NCBI RefSeq assembly: GCF_001940455.1
Contig: NZ_MKQR01000017.1
Span: 318,782 to 382,781 of the forward strand
Length of the DNA: 64,000 nucleotides
Direction: 5' to 3'
Source: Actinokineospora bangkokensis
GTDB taxonomy: Bacteria > Actinomycetota > Actinomycetes > Mycobacteriales > Pseudonocardiaceae
The notes beneath the pieces were generated by a model. The model had not been told where the DNA came from. It saw nothing but the letters and a program-made list of their open reading frames with translations, and did not search any database. A program made the position numbers and the translations under genes. Below are positions 1-8,098 of this stretch, piece by piece (position 1 is the stretch's first letter; each line of letters starts with the position of its first letter).

Positions 1-366
1 GGTGCCCGAGCTGGTGAACCGGGCGCGCTCGTAGGCGTCGCTGCGCGCGCACAGCGCCTCGGCGAAGAGCACCTCGGCCTCGGTGGGCAGGCCGAAGCAG
101 GTGCCCCTGGCCGCGGCCTCGGAGATCGCGGCGACGATCTCGGGGTGGGCGTGGCCGTGCACCAGGGTGGTGCTGTTGCCCAGGAAGTCCAGGCGCGAGG
201 TGCCGTCGAGGTCGACGACCCGGCAGCCCTGGCCCGCGGCGGCGTAGATCGGGTACGGCGAGTTGTAGACCGCCGTCCGGCTGTTGCCGCCGGGCAGCAC
301 GGCGCGCGCCCGCGCGTACATCTCCTTGGACGCGGTCGACACGGCCTCGTAGGTCACGGCGCTCAC
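1..366 (-). CDS. Class III (glutamate-1-semialdehyde-type) aminotransferase, N-terminal part, cut by window edge
   Basis: The 122 visible N-terminal residues match PLP-dependent class III aminotransferases of the glutamate-1-semialdehyde aminomutase type: ARAVLPGGNSRT, then VDLDGTSRLDFLGNSTTLVHGHAHPEI and FTSSGT. The GTG start at 366 is preceded by GAGGAGAGG. It lies 54 nt downstream of the hydrazine synthetase gene in the same direction, so it is probably co-transcribed. True heme-pathway HemL genes sit elsewhere in actinomycetes, so a biosynthetic role is more likely. One possibility is handling the lysine-derived semialdehyde left after hydrazine release, or transaminating a hydrazino intermediate; this is inference. 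The catalytic lysine lies outside the window. Confidence 0.85.
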   Translation of the reverse strand, partial: MSAVTYEAVSTASKEMYARARAVLPGGNSRTAVYNSPYPIYAAAGQGCRVVDLDGTSRLDFLGNSTTLVHGHAHPEIVAAISEAAARGTCFGLPTEAEVLFAEALCARSDAYERARFTSSGT

Positions 367-420
367 GGTGTTCCTCTCCTCGTTCCTCGTGTCCAGGCGT
401 CGGTGCGGATGTCCCGCTGG

Positions 421-2451
421 TCAGCGCGGGGCGGTGAAGTACCGGGTCTCGAACTTCACCGCCGCCCCCGGGGCCACCCAGCCCGGCACCGCCGACAGCG
501 GCACGCCGTCGGGCTCGCCGACGGCGGTGGCCAGCCGGGCGCCGAGGCCGGGGGCCAGCGGCGCCGCGGCCATCGCGACCGCGCGCACCGCCATCAGCTC
601 CAGCGCCGCGCAGGTGCGCGCCAGGCCGGTGCCCGGCATCGCCTCCTGCACGTCCGCGCTGACCTCGGCGAAGTCCTCGGCGCGGGCGACCAGCTCGCGC
701 AGCCCGGCCAGCACCGCCCTGGCGCCCGCCCGCTCGGGGCGCAGCTCCAGCGCGGCGGTGGCGCACAGCCGGGCGATGTGGCCGTAGAAGCGCTCGGCCT
801 CGGCGTTCCAGGCGCCGCCCTCGGGGGCGACCCCGGCGAAGTGCTCGGCCACCCGCGACCCCACACCGTCCAACCAGGACTGCCACCGGCCCAGCTCGCC
901 GGTGCTGAACCGGGCGTAGCCCTCGGCGGTGAAGTCGCGCCGGCGCACGTCCGGCGCGGTGGCGGTCAGGTAGAGCCGCAGCTGGTCGGCGGTGTCCTCG
1001 GTCAGCGCCTCGCGCGCCCAGACGGCGTGCTTGCGGCCGGTCGAGAACTTCTGCCCGTCCAGCAGGTAGAACTCATTGCACACCAGCGTGTCCGGCAGGG
1101 CAACCAGGTCGGTGAAGGCGCCGAGCACGGCCGGGAAGGCGAACGCGCGCAGGAAGGCGTTGTCGAAGCCGAAGAACAGCGCGGTGCGCGGGCTGGTGGC
1201 CGCGGCGTAGGCGGCCCAGCCGTCGACGCCCTCCTGCCGGGCCAGGTGCTCCAGGGCGACCAGGAACCGGGCGACCAGCTCGAAGGCGGAGTACATCCGC
1301 TGCTCGGCGTGCGCGGGGTCGGCGCCGTCGACCTGCTCGACGCGGATCGGGATGCCGGAGTCGGCCGGGGTGCTCACCGGCAGGTCGGGCAGCGGGTGGG
1401 CGATCACCCGCTCGACGTAGCCGCGCAGCCGGGAGTGCATCGCCGCGCCGCGCAGGTACCCGGTCAGCCGCTCGCGCAGCGGTTCCAGGGGCAGGAAGTA
1501 GCGGGTGAGCGGCACCTGCTCGGCGGGGGCGCCGCAGGTGGCGCAGCTGGGGTCGACCAGGTCGCGGTCGTGGTAGGGCAGCGCGCACACCTCGCACTCG
1601 ATGCCCGCGGTCTGGTCGGAGCCGCAGTGCGGGCAGCGCCCGGCGACGAACGCCTCCAGCAGGAACCGCCCGCACGGGGCGCAGTGGTTGGTCGGCTCGG
1701 TGCGGGCCACCACGGCCCCGTCGGCGAGCAGCCGCTCGAACACCTCGCGGGCCAGCCCGGGGTAGGTCTGGTCGGAGGGGCGCACGAACACGTCCCACTC
1801 CACCCGCGCGGCGCGCAGCCCCTCCTGGATGGCGTCGGTGTTGCGCTCGGCCAGCTCGTAGAAGGACAGGCCCTCGGCGGCCGCGGCGGCGGCGACCTGG
1901 CTCTGGTGGCCGACCGTGCCGAGCAGCAGCTTGGCCTGCTCCCCCGCGGCCAGCAGCGCGCGGCGGCAGGTGTCGGCGGTGAGGAACGGGCCCGCGATGT
2001 GGCCCAGGTGCAGCTCGCCGTTCGGGGTGGGGAACGACGGCAGCAGCAGCACCGGCCGCCCGTCGGCGCGGGTGGCGCCCGCGCGCTGCCGCTCGGCGTG
2101 CGCCTGCTGGAAGCCCGCCATGTCCTCCCACCAGATCGAGAAGAACGACAGCGGCCGGTCGGTGGCGATGTTGCGCAGGGTGTGCGGGGCAAGCGGGGGC
2201 AGGTAGACGCTGTCGCCCGCCCGCAGCGGGCGCGTCAGCCCGTCCCAGCCGACCTCGCCCTCACCGTCGAGCACCACCCACACCTCCAGGTCGTGGTGGT
2301 TGTGCGCGGCGGTGACCTCCCCGGGGCGCAGGGTGACCCGGCGGACCTGGAACGGCGGACGCGCGTGCGCCGCCCAGTCCGGGGGCGCGCTGCGGACGAA
2401 CCCTTCGGCGGCGAGGTCGGCCACCTCGCGGGGGACACCACTGGTGATCAT
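421..2451 (-). CDS. Hydrazine synthetase: cupin domain fused to a methionyl-tRNA-synthetase-like domain
   Basis: This 676-residue protein has an N-terminal cupin (about 30-115) with metal ligands H50, H52/H53, E56 and H90. A class I synthetase domain of MetRS type follows, with HLGH at 148-151, four CxxC knuckles between about 257 and 308, and a KFSTGR signature near 468 in place of KMSKS. A tRNA synthetase has no use for a cupin. The same fusion (Spb40 in s56-p1, Tri28 in triacsin biosynthesis) joins N6-hydroxylysine to an amino acid through an N-N bond with ATP. The adjoining lysine N-hydroxylase gene supports this role strongly. The ATG at 2451 has AGGAG upstream. The amino acid partner (glycine or glutamate in known cases) cannot be read from the sequence. 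Confidence 0.92.
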   Translation of the reverse strand: MITSGVPREVADLAAEGFVRSAPPDWAAHARPPFQVRRVTLRPGEVTAAHNHHDLEVWVVLDGEGEVGWDGLTRPLRAGDSVYLPPLAPHTLRNIATDRPLSFFSIWWEDMAGFQQAHAERQRAGATRADGRPVLLLPSFPTPNGELHLGHIAGPFLTADTCRRALLAAGEQAKLLLGTVGHQSQVAAAAAAEGLSFYELAERNTDAIQEGLRAARVEWDVFVRPSDQTYPGLAREVFERLLADGAVVARTEPTNHCAPCGRFLLEAFVAGRCPHCGSDQTAGIECEVCALPYHDRDLVDPSCATCGAPAEQVPLTRYFLPLEPLRERLTGYLRGAAMHSRLRGYVERVIAHPLPDLPVSTPADSGIPIRVEQVDGADPAHAEQRMYSAFELVARFLVALEHLARQEGVDGWAAYAAATSPRTALFFGFDNAFLRAFAFPAVLGAFTDLVALPDTLVCNEFYLLDGQKFSTGRKHAVWAREALTEDTADQLRLYLTATAPDVRRRDFTAEGYARFSTGELGRWQSWLDGVGSRVAEHFAGVAPEGGAWNAEAERFYGHIARLCATAALELRPERAGARAVLAGLRELVARAEDFAEVSADVQEAMPGTGLARTCAALELMAVRAVAMAAAPLAPGLGARLATAVGEPDGVPLSAVPGWVAPGAAVKFETRYFTAPR

Positions 2452-2534
2452 CGGGGTCGGCACTCCTGTCGACGTGCTGGGGCTGTGGAGCTGGTGGAGC
2501 CGGGTGGCGGGCCCGCGCGGGGCCCGCCGACCGC

Positions 2535-3944
2535 TTACCGGTGGCCGAGCACGGCCATCGGGACGTCGTGGTCGGGGTCGGCGTCGGCCGCCGGGTGCCC
2601 CACCCAGTCCAGGGCGGCGCGCACGGCACCGGTGTCGTAGCGCTCGAAGCCCAGCAGCGAGTTCGCGATGGTGGCGCTGCGCCAGGCCAGCAGGCTCAGG
2701 TTCGGGTCGGCGACGCCGAAGCGGTGCCGGGCGGCGTTCTGCACGTACACCCGGTTCTGCTCGGGCCCGCGCCACTCCAGGCTGAAGTCGGCGCGCACGG
2801 CCAGTTCCCCGCCGGGCACCAGCAGCTCGCGCAGCCGGTGCAGCGGGGCGGGCAGGTCGTGGCGGTAGCCGGTGGCGCAGATGACCACGTCGACGTCCTC
2901 GGTGAGCCCGCTGCCGTCGCCCGCCAACCAGCCGGTGCGCAGCGCGCCCGCGGCGTCGGTGACCGAGGTGAGCCGGTGGCCCAGCAGCACCCGGCACGGG
3001 CGGTCCAGGCCGTCGAGCTCCTCCAGGTCGTAGAGCCGCTGGTAGATGGCCTCCAGCAGGGACGCCGACACCCCGTCGCTGGCCATCCGCTGCCGCTCGA
3101 CGAGCGCGGCGCGGCGGGCGGCGGGCAGGCCGTGGAAGTAGGTGCTGTAGTTCGGCACGAACAGCTCGTCGACGAACGGGGTGTCGTCCAGCGGCAGCAG
3201 GTTGTCCCGGGAGGTGCCCCAGAGCACCGCCGCGGGCCGGTCCGGGGTGCTCAGCAGGTGGTGCACGACCTCGGCGCCGCTCTGCCCGCCGCCGACGACG
3301 GCCACCCGCAGCCCGGTGAAGTCGCGCGGCTGGGCGAGCACCTGCGAGGCGTGGAACACCCGGTGCGGCTCGAACCCGGTGGCGCAGGCGGGCAGCTTCG
3401 GGTCCAGGCCGGTGCCGGTGACGACGTTGCGGGCGCGGTAGGTGCCCTCGCCGGTCTCGACGGTGAACAGCTCGCCGTCCCAGTCCACCGCGCGCACGTC
3501 CACTCCGAAGCGCAGGTTGGGCACCCGCTCGGCGGCCCACTGGCAGTACTGCTCGAACTCCCGGCGCGGCACCTTGGAGCGGCCGGTGACCAGCAGCCGG
3601 TAGAACCGCTTGTTCTCCACCAGGAACGCGGGGAACGAGTACGGGCTGGTCGGGTCGACCGGGGTCACCAGGTCCTTGAGGTAGTGCACCTGCATCTGCA
3701 CGTCGGGCAGCATCAGCCCGGCGTGCCAGGTGAAGCGCTCCGCGCGGTCGAGGAACACCGCCCTGACGCCGTCCCCGCCGGGGGCGCCGGGACCGGCGGT
3801 GCGCTCGGCGCCCGCCAGCAGCGCGGCGAGGCTGAGGTTGGACGGGCCGATGCCGATGCCGACCACGTCGAGCACCTCGCCGGTGGGCGGGGCGGTCGGG
3901 TCGGGGGTGCCCGGGTGCGGGCTGCTCATCGGGTGCGTGGTCAT
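2535..3944 (-). CDS. L-lysine N6-monooxygenase (flavin N-hydroxylase of the SidA/IucD/PvdA family)
   Basis: The 469-residue protein has the FAD-binding GIGIGPSN (about 29-36), the NADPH-binding VAVVGGGQSGAE and the ATGYRHDLP motif of N-hydroxylating monooxygenases, plus the family C-terminal signature LSLLAWRSATIANSLLG. It would convert lysine to N6-hydroxylysine using FAD, NADPH and O2. Lysine rather than ornithine is inferred from the adjacent hydrazine synthetase, which in known pathways uses N6-hydroxylysine. The ATG overlaps the stop of the upstream dehydrogenase gene (ATGA), and GGAGG lies 10 nt upstream, so the two genes are translationally coupled. No siderophore NRPS or acyltransferase is nearby, which argues against a hydroxamate role. 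Confidence 0.93.
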   Translation of the reverse strand: MTTHPMSSPHPGTPDPTAPPTGEVLDVVGIGIGPSNLSLAALLAGAERTAGPGAPGGDGVRAVFLDRAERFTWHAGLMLPDVQMQVHYLKDLVTPVDPTSPYSFPAFLVENKRFYRLLVTGRSKVPRREFEQYCQWAAERVPNLRFGVDVRAVDWDGELFTVETGEGTYRARNVVTGTGLDPKLPACATGFEPHRVFHASQVLAQPRDFTGLRVAVVGGGQSGAEVVHHLLSTPDRPAAVLWGTSRDNLLPLDDTPFVDELFVPNYSTYFHGLPAARRAALVERQRMASDGVSASLLEAIYQRLYDLEELDGLDRPCRVLLGHRLTSVTDAAGALRTGWLAGDGSGLTEDVDVVICATGYRHDLPAPLHRLRELLVPGGELAVRADFSLEWRGPEQNRVYVQNAARHRFGVADPNLSLLAWRSATIANSLLGFERYDTGAVRAALDWVGHPAADADPDHDVPMAVLGHR

Positions 3945-5149
3945 CGTGGTGCGCCTCCGGTTCCGGCGGCGCCCGGGGACGCCGGTGCGGTGTCGCCGCC
4001 GTCGGACGACCAGCGCACGCCCAGGGCGGCGAGGTCGGCGGTCAGTCGGGTGAACAGCTGCGGGGTGGTGGCCAGGTGCGGGCGGACCCACCCGGTGCCC
4101 GCCACCGCGCCCTCGGCGAGCGCGGCGGTGGCCCAGGCGAGGGTGAAGCCGGTGGTGCGGGCCATCGCGGGGAGCCCGGTGGCCGGGTCCTGGCGGTCGA
4201 CGAGCAGGGCGCGCAGGGCGAGCACGCGGCCCTCGGCGTCGGGGCGGCCGCGGCCGACGACGTCGAGCACCACCAGGTCGCGGTCGTCGGGCCCGGCCCG
4301 CAGGCGGGGCGCGAGCACGTGCTCGACGACCCGCTTCGGGGCCACGCTGACGCCGTCGACCTCCAGCGGCCGCTCGTCGAGCAGCCCGAGGTCGGCCAGG
4401 CCGGTGACGGCCGCGGCGAACCCGGGCCAGCGCAGGGTCTTCTGGGTGCAGTCGGCGCCCGCCAGCGCCGGGTGCTCGGCCAGCCAGGGCACCATGCCGT
4501 CGTGGTAGGCCTCCAGGGTGCCCACGCCGGGCACCGCCACCTGCTCGACGCCGGAGAACCGGGGGTGCTCCACGACCGCCCCGCCCGCCACCGCCAGCGC
4601 GGCGCGCTGCGCGACGGGCAGGTGGTTGGCCAGCTCCCCGCCGAAGAACGCGGTGTAGCCCCAGGGCGGGCGCGGGGCGTGCGGGACGCCGCCGCAGCGC
4701 ACCTCGACCGCCGCGGGCCCCTCCCCGGTCAGCTCGACGATCCGCCGGGCGACGTCGGTGGCGACCAGCTCGGTGAGCCCGGGCTCCAGCCCGATCGGCA
4801 GCAGCACCGGGACGCGGCCGTCGGCGGCGGCGTGCAGGTCGGCCAGCTCCTCGGTGGGGGGCCGGGTGATGCTGGCCAGCGGGACCCCGGCGGCGGCGGC
4901 CTCGGCCACCGCCGCCCGGGTGGCCGACCAGGGCACCGCCGCGGCCACCGCGGCGCACCCGGGCAGCGCGGCGGCGAGGTCGTCGGCGACCCGGACCCGG
5001 CGGCCGGTGCCGTCGAGCCACCGGGCGAGCCCGGCCGCCCGGTCGCGGTCCCGGTCGACGAGGGTGATGCCGCTGGTGCGCGGGTCGCGCGCGAGCGCGT
5101 GGGCGGCGCCGCGGCCCATCTGGCCGCAGCCGAGCAGCGTGACCTCCAC
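3941..5149 (-). CDS. Saccharopine-dehydrogenase-like NAD(P) oxidoreductase
   Basis: The protein (402 residues) starts with a Rossmann fold, VTLLGCGQMGRG (GxGxxG at 7-12), followed by an early aspartate (TLVDRD) and the mid-region PIGLEPGLTELVATDVAR typical of saccharopine and lysine-6 dehydrogenases. The GTG at 5149 follows GGAGAGG. Saccharopine is an N6-linked lysine amino acid, and the Lys-amino-acid hydrazine made by the synthetase is its N-N analogue. An enzyme of this family is therefore suited to oxidise or split that adduct, releasing a hydrazino acid and a lysine semialdehyde, as proposed for formycin/pyrazofurin. It overlaps the hydroxylase gene by 4 nt. The exact reaction is inferred. 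Confidence 0.88.
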   Translation of the reverse strand: MEVTLLGCGQMGRGAAHALARDPRTSGITLVDRDRDRAAGLARWLDGTGRRVRVADDLAAALPGCAAVAAAVPWSATRAAVAEAAAAGVPLASITRPPTEELADLHAAADGRVPVLLPIGLEPGLTELVATDVARRIVELTGEGPAAVEVRCGGVPHAPRPPWGYTAFFGGELANHLPVAQRAALAVAGGAVVEHPRFSGVEQVAVPGVGTLEAYHDGMVPWLAEHPALAGADCTQKTLRWPGFAAAVTGLADLGLLDERPLEVDGVSVAPKRVVEHVLAPRLRAGPDDRDLVVLDVVGRGRPDAEGRVLALRALLVDRQDPATGLPAMARTTGFTLAWATAALAEGAVAGTGWVRPHLATTPQLFTRLTADLAALGVRWSSDGGDTAPASPGAAGTGGAPR

Positions 5150-5238
5150 CTGCCTGCCTCTCCGGTCGGCGGTGCTGTCGTCGTGGGTGTTGAGGTGTAG
5201 GTGCTGGGGTGTGGTGGTCCGGGGTGTGGTGCCGGACC

Positions 5239-6483
5239 TCAGCCCGCGGTGACGCGGGCGGTGACGACCTCGGGCACCGCGTCGAGCAGCGCGTCGAGAC
5301 CCGCGCGGTGCACGTGGCGCGCGCACACCGCGGCGACCCGCTGGCTGCCGAAGTCGGCGGGCGGCAGCTTCACCGCCGCACCCACCGGCACCTCGGTGAA
5401 GACGTGGTCGTAGCCGGGGGCGTCGACCAGCTCGGCCACCCCGTCCAGCCCGGCGTAGGTGCCCGCGGACCCGGCCAGCACGAACCGCAGCCCCGCGTGC
5501 AGGTCCCGGTCGGGGGTCAGCCGCAGCGGCTCGCCGGTGGCGACCCGGATGACGTTCTCGAAGAACGGGATGCCGGTGGCGGCGGGCACCAGGTGCGAGC
5601 CGATGTAGTCACCGGCGGGCCGGGCGGCCACCTCCAGGAACCGCATGCCGCGCTCGCCCCACTTGGCCTCCAGGTGGAAGGCGCAGTTGTCGAAGCCCAG
5701 CGCCCGCACCACCTCGCCCGCCTGCCTGCTGATCGTGGCCTGCGCGTCGGTGGGCAGCGCGCTCGGGAAGCGGTGGGTCAGCTCCAGGTGGAACGGGTCG
5801 GTGGTCACCTTGTCGGTGATGCCGACGACGTGCACCTGCCCGGCGGCGACGAAGCCCTCCACCGACAGCTCCACCCCGTCGAGGTACTCCTCGACGATGA
5901 ACTCGGCGCCGAACTGCTGGAACACCGGGTCGAAGCCGGGGTCGGCGATGCGCAGCAGCTCGGTCATCGCCGGTTCCAGGTCGGCCTCCGAGCGCAGCTC
6001 GAAGATGCCCTTGGACCCCGAGGCGCCGGTGGGCTTGACCACGGCGGGCAGCCCGATCCGCTCGACCGCGGCGCGCAGCCCGGCCAGGTCGGTGACCCGC
6101 TCGTAGGCGGGCAGCACGTCGACCTTCCCGGAGATGGCCTGCTTCATCACGTACTTGTTGCGCGCGGCCAGGGCGGCCTCGGCGGGCAGCGCGGGCAGCC
6201 CGAGGTCGGTGGCGATCGCGCTGACCAGCCGCACGTCGACCTCGGTGAAGTTGGGCACGCCCGCGATGTCGTGCTCGGCGGCCAGTTCCCTGGCCAGCTT
6301 GACCGACCGCTCGGTGTCGTAGGTGTCGACCTGGTGGAAGCTGTCGACCAGCGGTTCGGCGAACGCGGGCAGCGCGCGGCCCAGCACCACCACCCGGTAC
6401 CCGAGCGCCCGAGCGGCGAGCAGGGCCTCCTGGCCCTCCCGCTTGATCCGCCTGAGGTTCACGAACAGGACACTGCGGCTCAC
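5239..6483 (-). CDS. ATP-grasp ligase
   Basis: This 414-residue protein resembles ATP-grasp amino-acid ligases (carbamoyl-phosphate-synthase / BacD-like). Visible motifs are AAVERIGLPAVVKPTGASGSKGI (ATP loop), FIVEEYLDGVELSVEGFV and the Mg-binding AFHLEAKWGERGMRFLEVAARPAGD. Such enzymes activate a carboxylate as acyl phosphate and couple it to an amine. In this operon the nucleophile or acid could be the hydrazino acid, giving an amide or hydrazide; this is inference from context. The GTG start at 6483 has GGAGG upstream and overlaps the stop codon of a 22-codon reading frame (GTGA). It is the first large gene of the leftward operon. Confidence 0.9.
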   Translation of the reverse strand: MSRSVLFVNLRRIKREGQEALLAARALGYRVVVLGRALPAFAEPLVDSFHQVDTYDTERSVKLARELAAEHDIAGVPNFTEVDVRLVSAIATDLGLPALPAEAALAARNKYVMKQAISGKVDVLPAYERVTDLAGLRAAVERIGLPAVVKPTGASGSKGIFELRSEADLEPAMTELLRIADPGFDPVFQQFGAEFIVEEYLDGVELSVEGFVAAGQVHVVGITDKVTTDPFHLELTHRFPSALPTDAQATISRQAGEVVRALGFDNCAFHLEAKWGERGMRFLEVAARPAGDYIGSHLVPAATGIPFFENVIRVATGEPLRLTPDRDLHAGLRFVLAGSAGTYAGLDGVAELVDAPGYDHVFTEVPVGAAVKLPPADFGSQRVAAVCARHVHRAGLDALLDAVPEVVTARVTAG

Positions 6484-6548
6484 CGGTTCCTCCAGTAGAC
6501 GTCGTGCGCGCCGGTGCGGCGCCGGCCGTCGATGATCTTCACCGGCAC
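6480..6548 (-). CDS. Possible 22-residue leader or precursor peptide upstream of the ATP-grasp gene
   Basis: A short frame starts with GTG at 6548 (or GTG at 6542), runs through KIIDGRRRTGAHDVYWRNR and stops at 6480-6482 inside the GTG start of the ATP-grasp gene. The stop/start overlap and the SD inside its last codons would couple translation of the two genes. A GAG purine stretch touches the first GTG, so initiation is doubtful. A plausible promoter (TTGACT, 18 nt, GATCAT) would start transcription downstream of both GTGs, which argues that this may simply be 5' untranslated region. Confidence 0.25.
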   Translation of the reverse strand: MPVKIIDGRRRTGAHDVYWRNR

Positions 6549-6606
6549 CTCGCCGAGTCAACCACAGCGCCCACCCCCCACCAACCCCGGCTCCACTGTG
6601 GACGCC

Positions 6607-6636
6607 TTGCGCCGCTCGTCCCCGGCCGGCTATCTC
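6607..6636 (+). promoter_or_regulatory. Candidate promoter of the FAD oxidase gene
   Basis: TTGCGC at 6607-6612 and TATCTC at 6631-6636 are separated by 18 nt and would start transcription about 45 nt before the ATG at 6688. The 204-bp divergent spacer must also hold the promoter of the leftward hydrazine operon. Confidence 0.4.
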
Positions 6637-6687
6637 TGGGGTCCGGGGCCTGAGCGGGCGCCCGTCGCCGACGCGGGAGGAACTGAC

Positions 6688-7782
6688 ATGCGGGTCGTCA
6701 CCATCGGAGCGGGCGCCATCGGCACCGCGACCGCCCTGCGCCTGCGCCAAGCGGGCGCCGAGGTCGTCCACGTCGCCGCCACCGCCCCCCGCGACACCCT
6801 GTCCGCGCACAGCTTCTCGTGGGCCAACGGCATCGACGAGGGGTCCGAGGCCTACTGGCACCTGAGCCTGGAGGCCCTCGCCGCGCACCGGCGCCTCGCC
6901 GCCGAGACCGACCCGGCGTGGCTGGGCACCGGCGGCAACCTGCACTGGGCCGCCGACCCCGCGGGCGAGGAATCCCTGGCCACCGCGGCGAAGGGCTACC
7001 GCGCCCTGGACTACCCGGTGCGGGAGCTGACCACCGCGCAGGCGCTGGAGCTGGAACCGGGACTGCGCCTGGACGACGCGGTGGGCCCCATCCGCTTCTA
7101 CCCCGACGACGTGTTCCTCCACACGGACCTGATGCTCGACGCGGTGGCGCGGGCGGCGACCGGGCTGGGGGTGCGGCAGCGGTTCGGCGAGCCGGTCGCC
7201 GGGATCGCCGCCGACGGCCGCGGCGTGCGGCTGGCGTCGGGGGAGGTCGTCGGGGCCGACGCGGTGGTGTGCTGCGCGGGCAGGGGGAACGCGGAACTGC
7301 TGGCGGGGTTGGGGATCACCCTCCCGCTGCTGGCGCCGGGCAGCCCGCGGCGGCTGACGCACGGGCTGATGGTGCGCACGACGCCGGTCGAGGCGGGGGT
7401 GCGGCGGGTGGTCCACGCGCCGCACCTGAGCATCCGGCCCGCGTCGGGGGGCGCGCTGATGTTGCACTGCCACGACCTGGACTGGTTGTTGAACGAGGGG
7501 GCCGACCCGGGGGAGCTGGCGGAGCGGGTGGTGTCGCGGCTGCCGGGGGTGCTGCCCTCGGCGGGTGGGGCGCGGGTGGCGTCGTACCTCGCCGCCGTGC
7601 GGCCGGTGCCGGTGGACGGGATGACGATCGTGGGGCCGGTGGCGGAGGGGTCGGCGGTGTCCGTGGTGGCCACGCACAGCGGGGTCACGTTGGCGGCGGT
7701 GCTGGCGGAGGTGGTGGTGGGGGACCTGGTGGGGCGACCGCACCCGCTGGCTGATGGGTTCCGGTTGTCGCGGTTCGGGTGA
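6688..7782 (+). CDS. FAD-dependent amine/amino-acid oxidase (DAO, glycine-oxidase-like)
   Basis: The 364-residue protein opens with VVTIGAGAIGTATALRLRQAG (dinucleotide-binding GxGxxG at 7-12) and ends with the DAO-family VPVDGMTIVGPVAEGSAVSVVATHSGVTLA. ATG at 6688 has GGGAGGAA 8 nt upstream. In s56-p1 and triacsin biosynthesis a DAO-family flavoenzyme (Spb39/Tri27 type) oxidatively cleaves the lysine-glycine hydrazine to hydrazinoacetate. Its divergent position next to the hydroxylase/synthetase operon suggests the same job here. Both this enzyme and a saccharopine-dehydrogenase-like enzyme are present, so one may act later, for example turning a hydrazine into a hydrazone. Confidence 0.88.
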   Translation: MRVVTIGAGAIGTATALRLRQAGAEVVHVAATAPRDTLSAHSFSWANGIDEGSEAYWHLSLEALAAHRRLAAETDPAWLGTGGNLHWAADPAGEESLATAAKGYRALDYPVRELTTAQALELEPGLRLDDAVGPIRFYPDDVFLHTDLMLDAVARAATGLGVRQRFGEPVAGIAADGRGVRLASGEVVGADAVVCCAGRGNAELLAGLGITLPLLAPGSPRRLTHGLMVRTTPVEAGVRRVVHAPHLSIRPASGGALMLHCHDLDWLLNEGADPGELAERVVSRLPGVLPSAGGARVASYLAAVRPVPVDGMTIVGPVAEGSAVSVVATHSGVTLAAVLAEVVVGDLVGRPHPLADGFRLSRFG

Positions 7783-7893
7783 GGTGGAGGCTCGTCTGGG
7801 CTTTGGCTTGGCGGTCGCCTCGCCTTGCTTCGGGGGGTGGAGGGGTCGCCTCGCCTTCGGCTTCGGCGGGTGATTTCGGGATTTTGGGGCTGG

Positions 7894-8037
7894 CTCGATG
7901 TGGTGGTTGTGCTTGACCGGGGCCCCTGCGGCGATCATGTGCTCGGGGTGGGGAAAAGGTGAGGCCTTCGGCCCCACCCCCCGGCCGTGGGTAGCACATG
8001 ATCGCCTTCCCCGGTCAAGCACAACCACCACATCGAG
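7894..8037 (-). repeat. Hairpin element, copy A
   Basis: The outer arms 7894-7922 and 8009-8037 are perfectly complementary over 29 bp. Inside them a second perfect 14-bp stem pairs 7930-7943 (GGCGATCATGTGCT) with 7993-8006. A third 9-bp stem pairs 7945-7953 (GGGGTGGGG) with 7972-7980. The internal loop is lopsided: CCCCTGC on one side, TT on the other. Copies B (45093-45238) and C (45491-45637) keep this architecture with different stem sequences. The strand shown follows the orientation in which G-U pairs in B and C are allowed. It lies between convergent genes, so a terminator-like, structured-RNA or dispersed-repeat role is possible. Confidence 0.9.
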
Positions 8038-8098
8038 CAGGGCCGTAGCCGGGCCGGCGGGTCCGTAGGTGGTGCTGTCTTTGAAGGGAAAGGACAGT

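Noticed and set aside
145..2640. 831-codon plus-strand open frame opposite the hydrazine synthetase gene
   Set aside because: It is rich in Arg, Gly, Val and His with no domains, and lies antisense to a well-supported enzyme; it is an effect of third-position GC bias.
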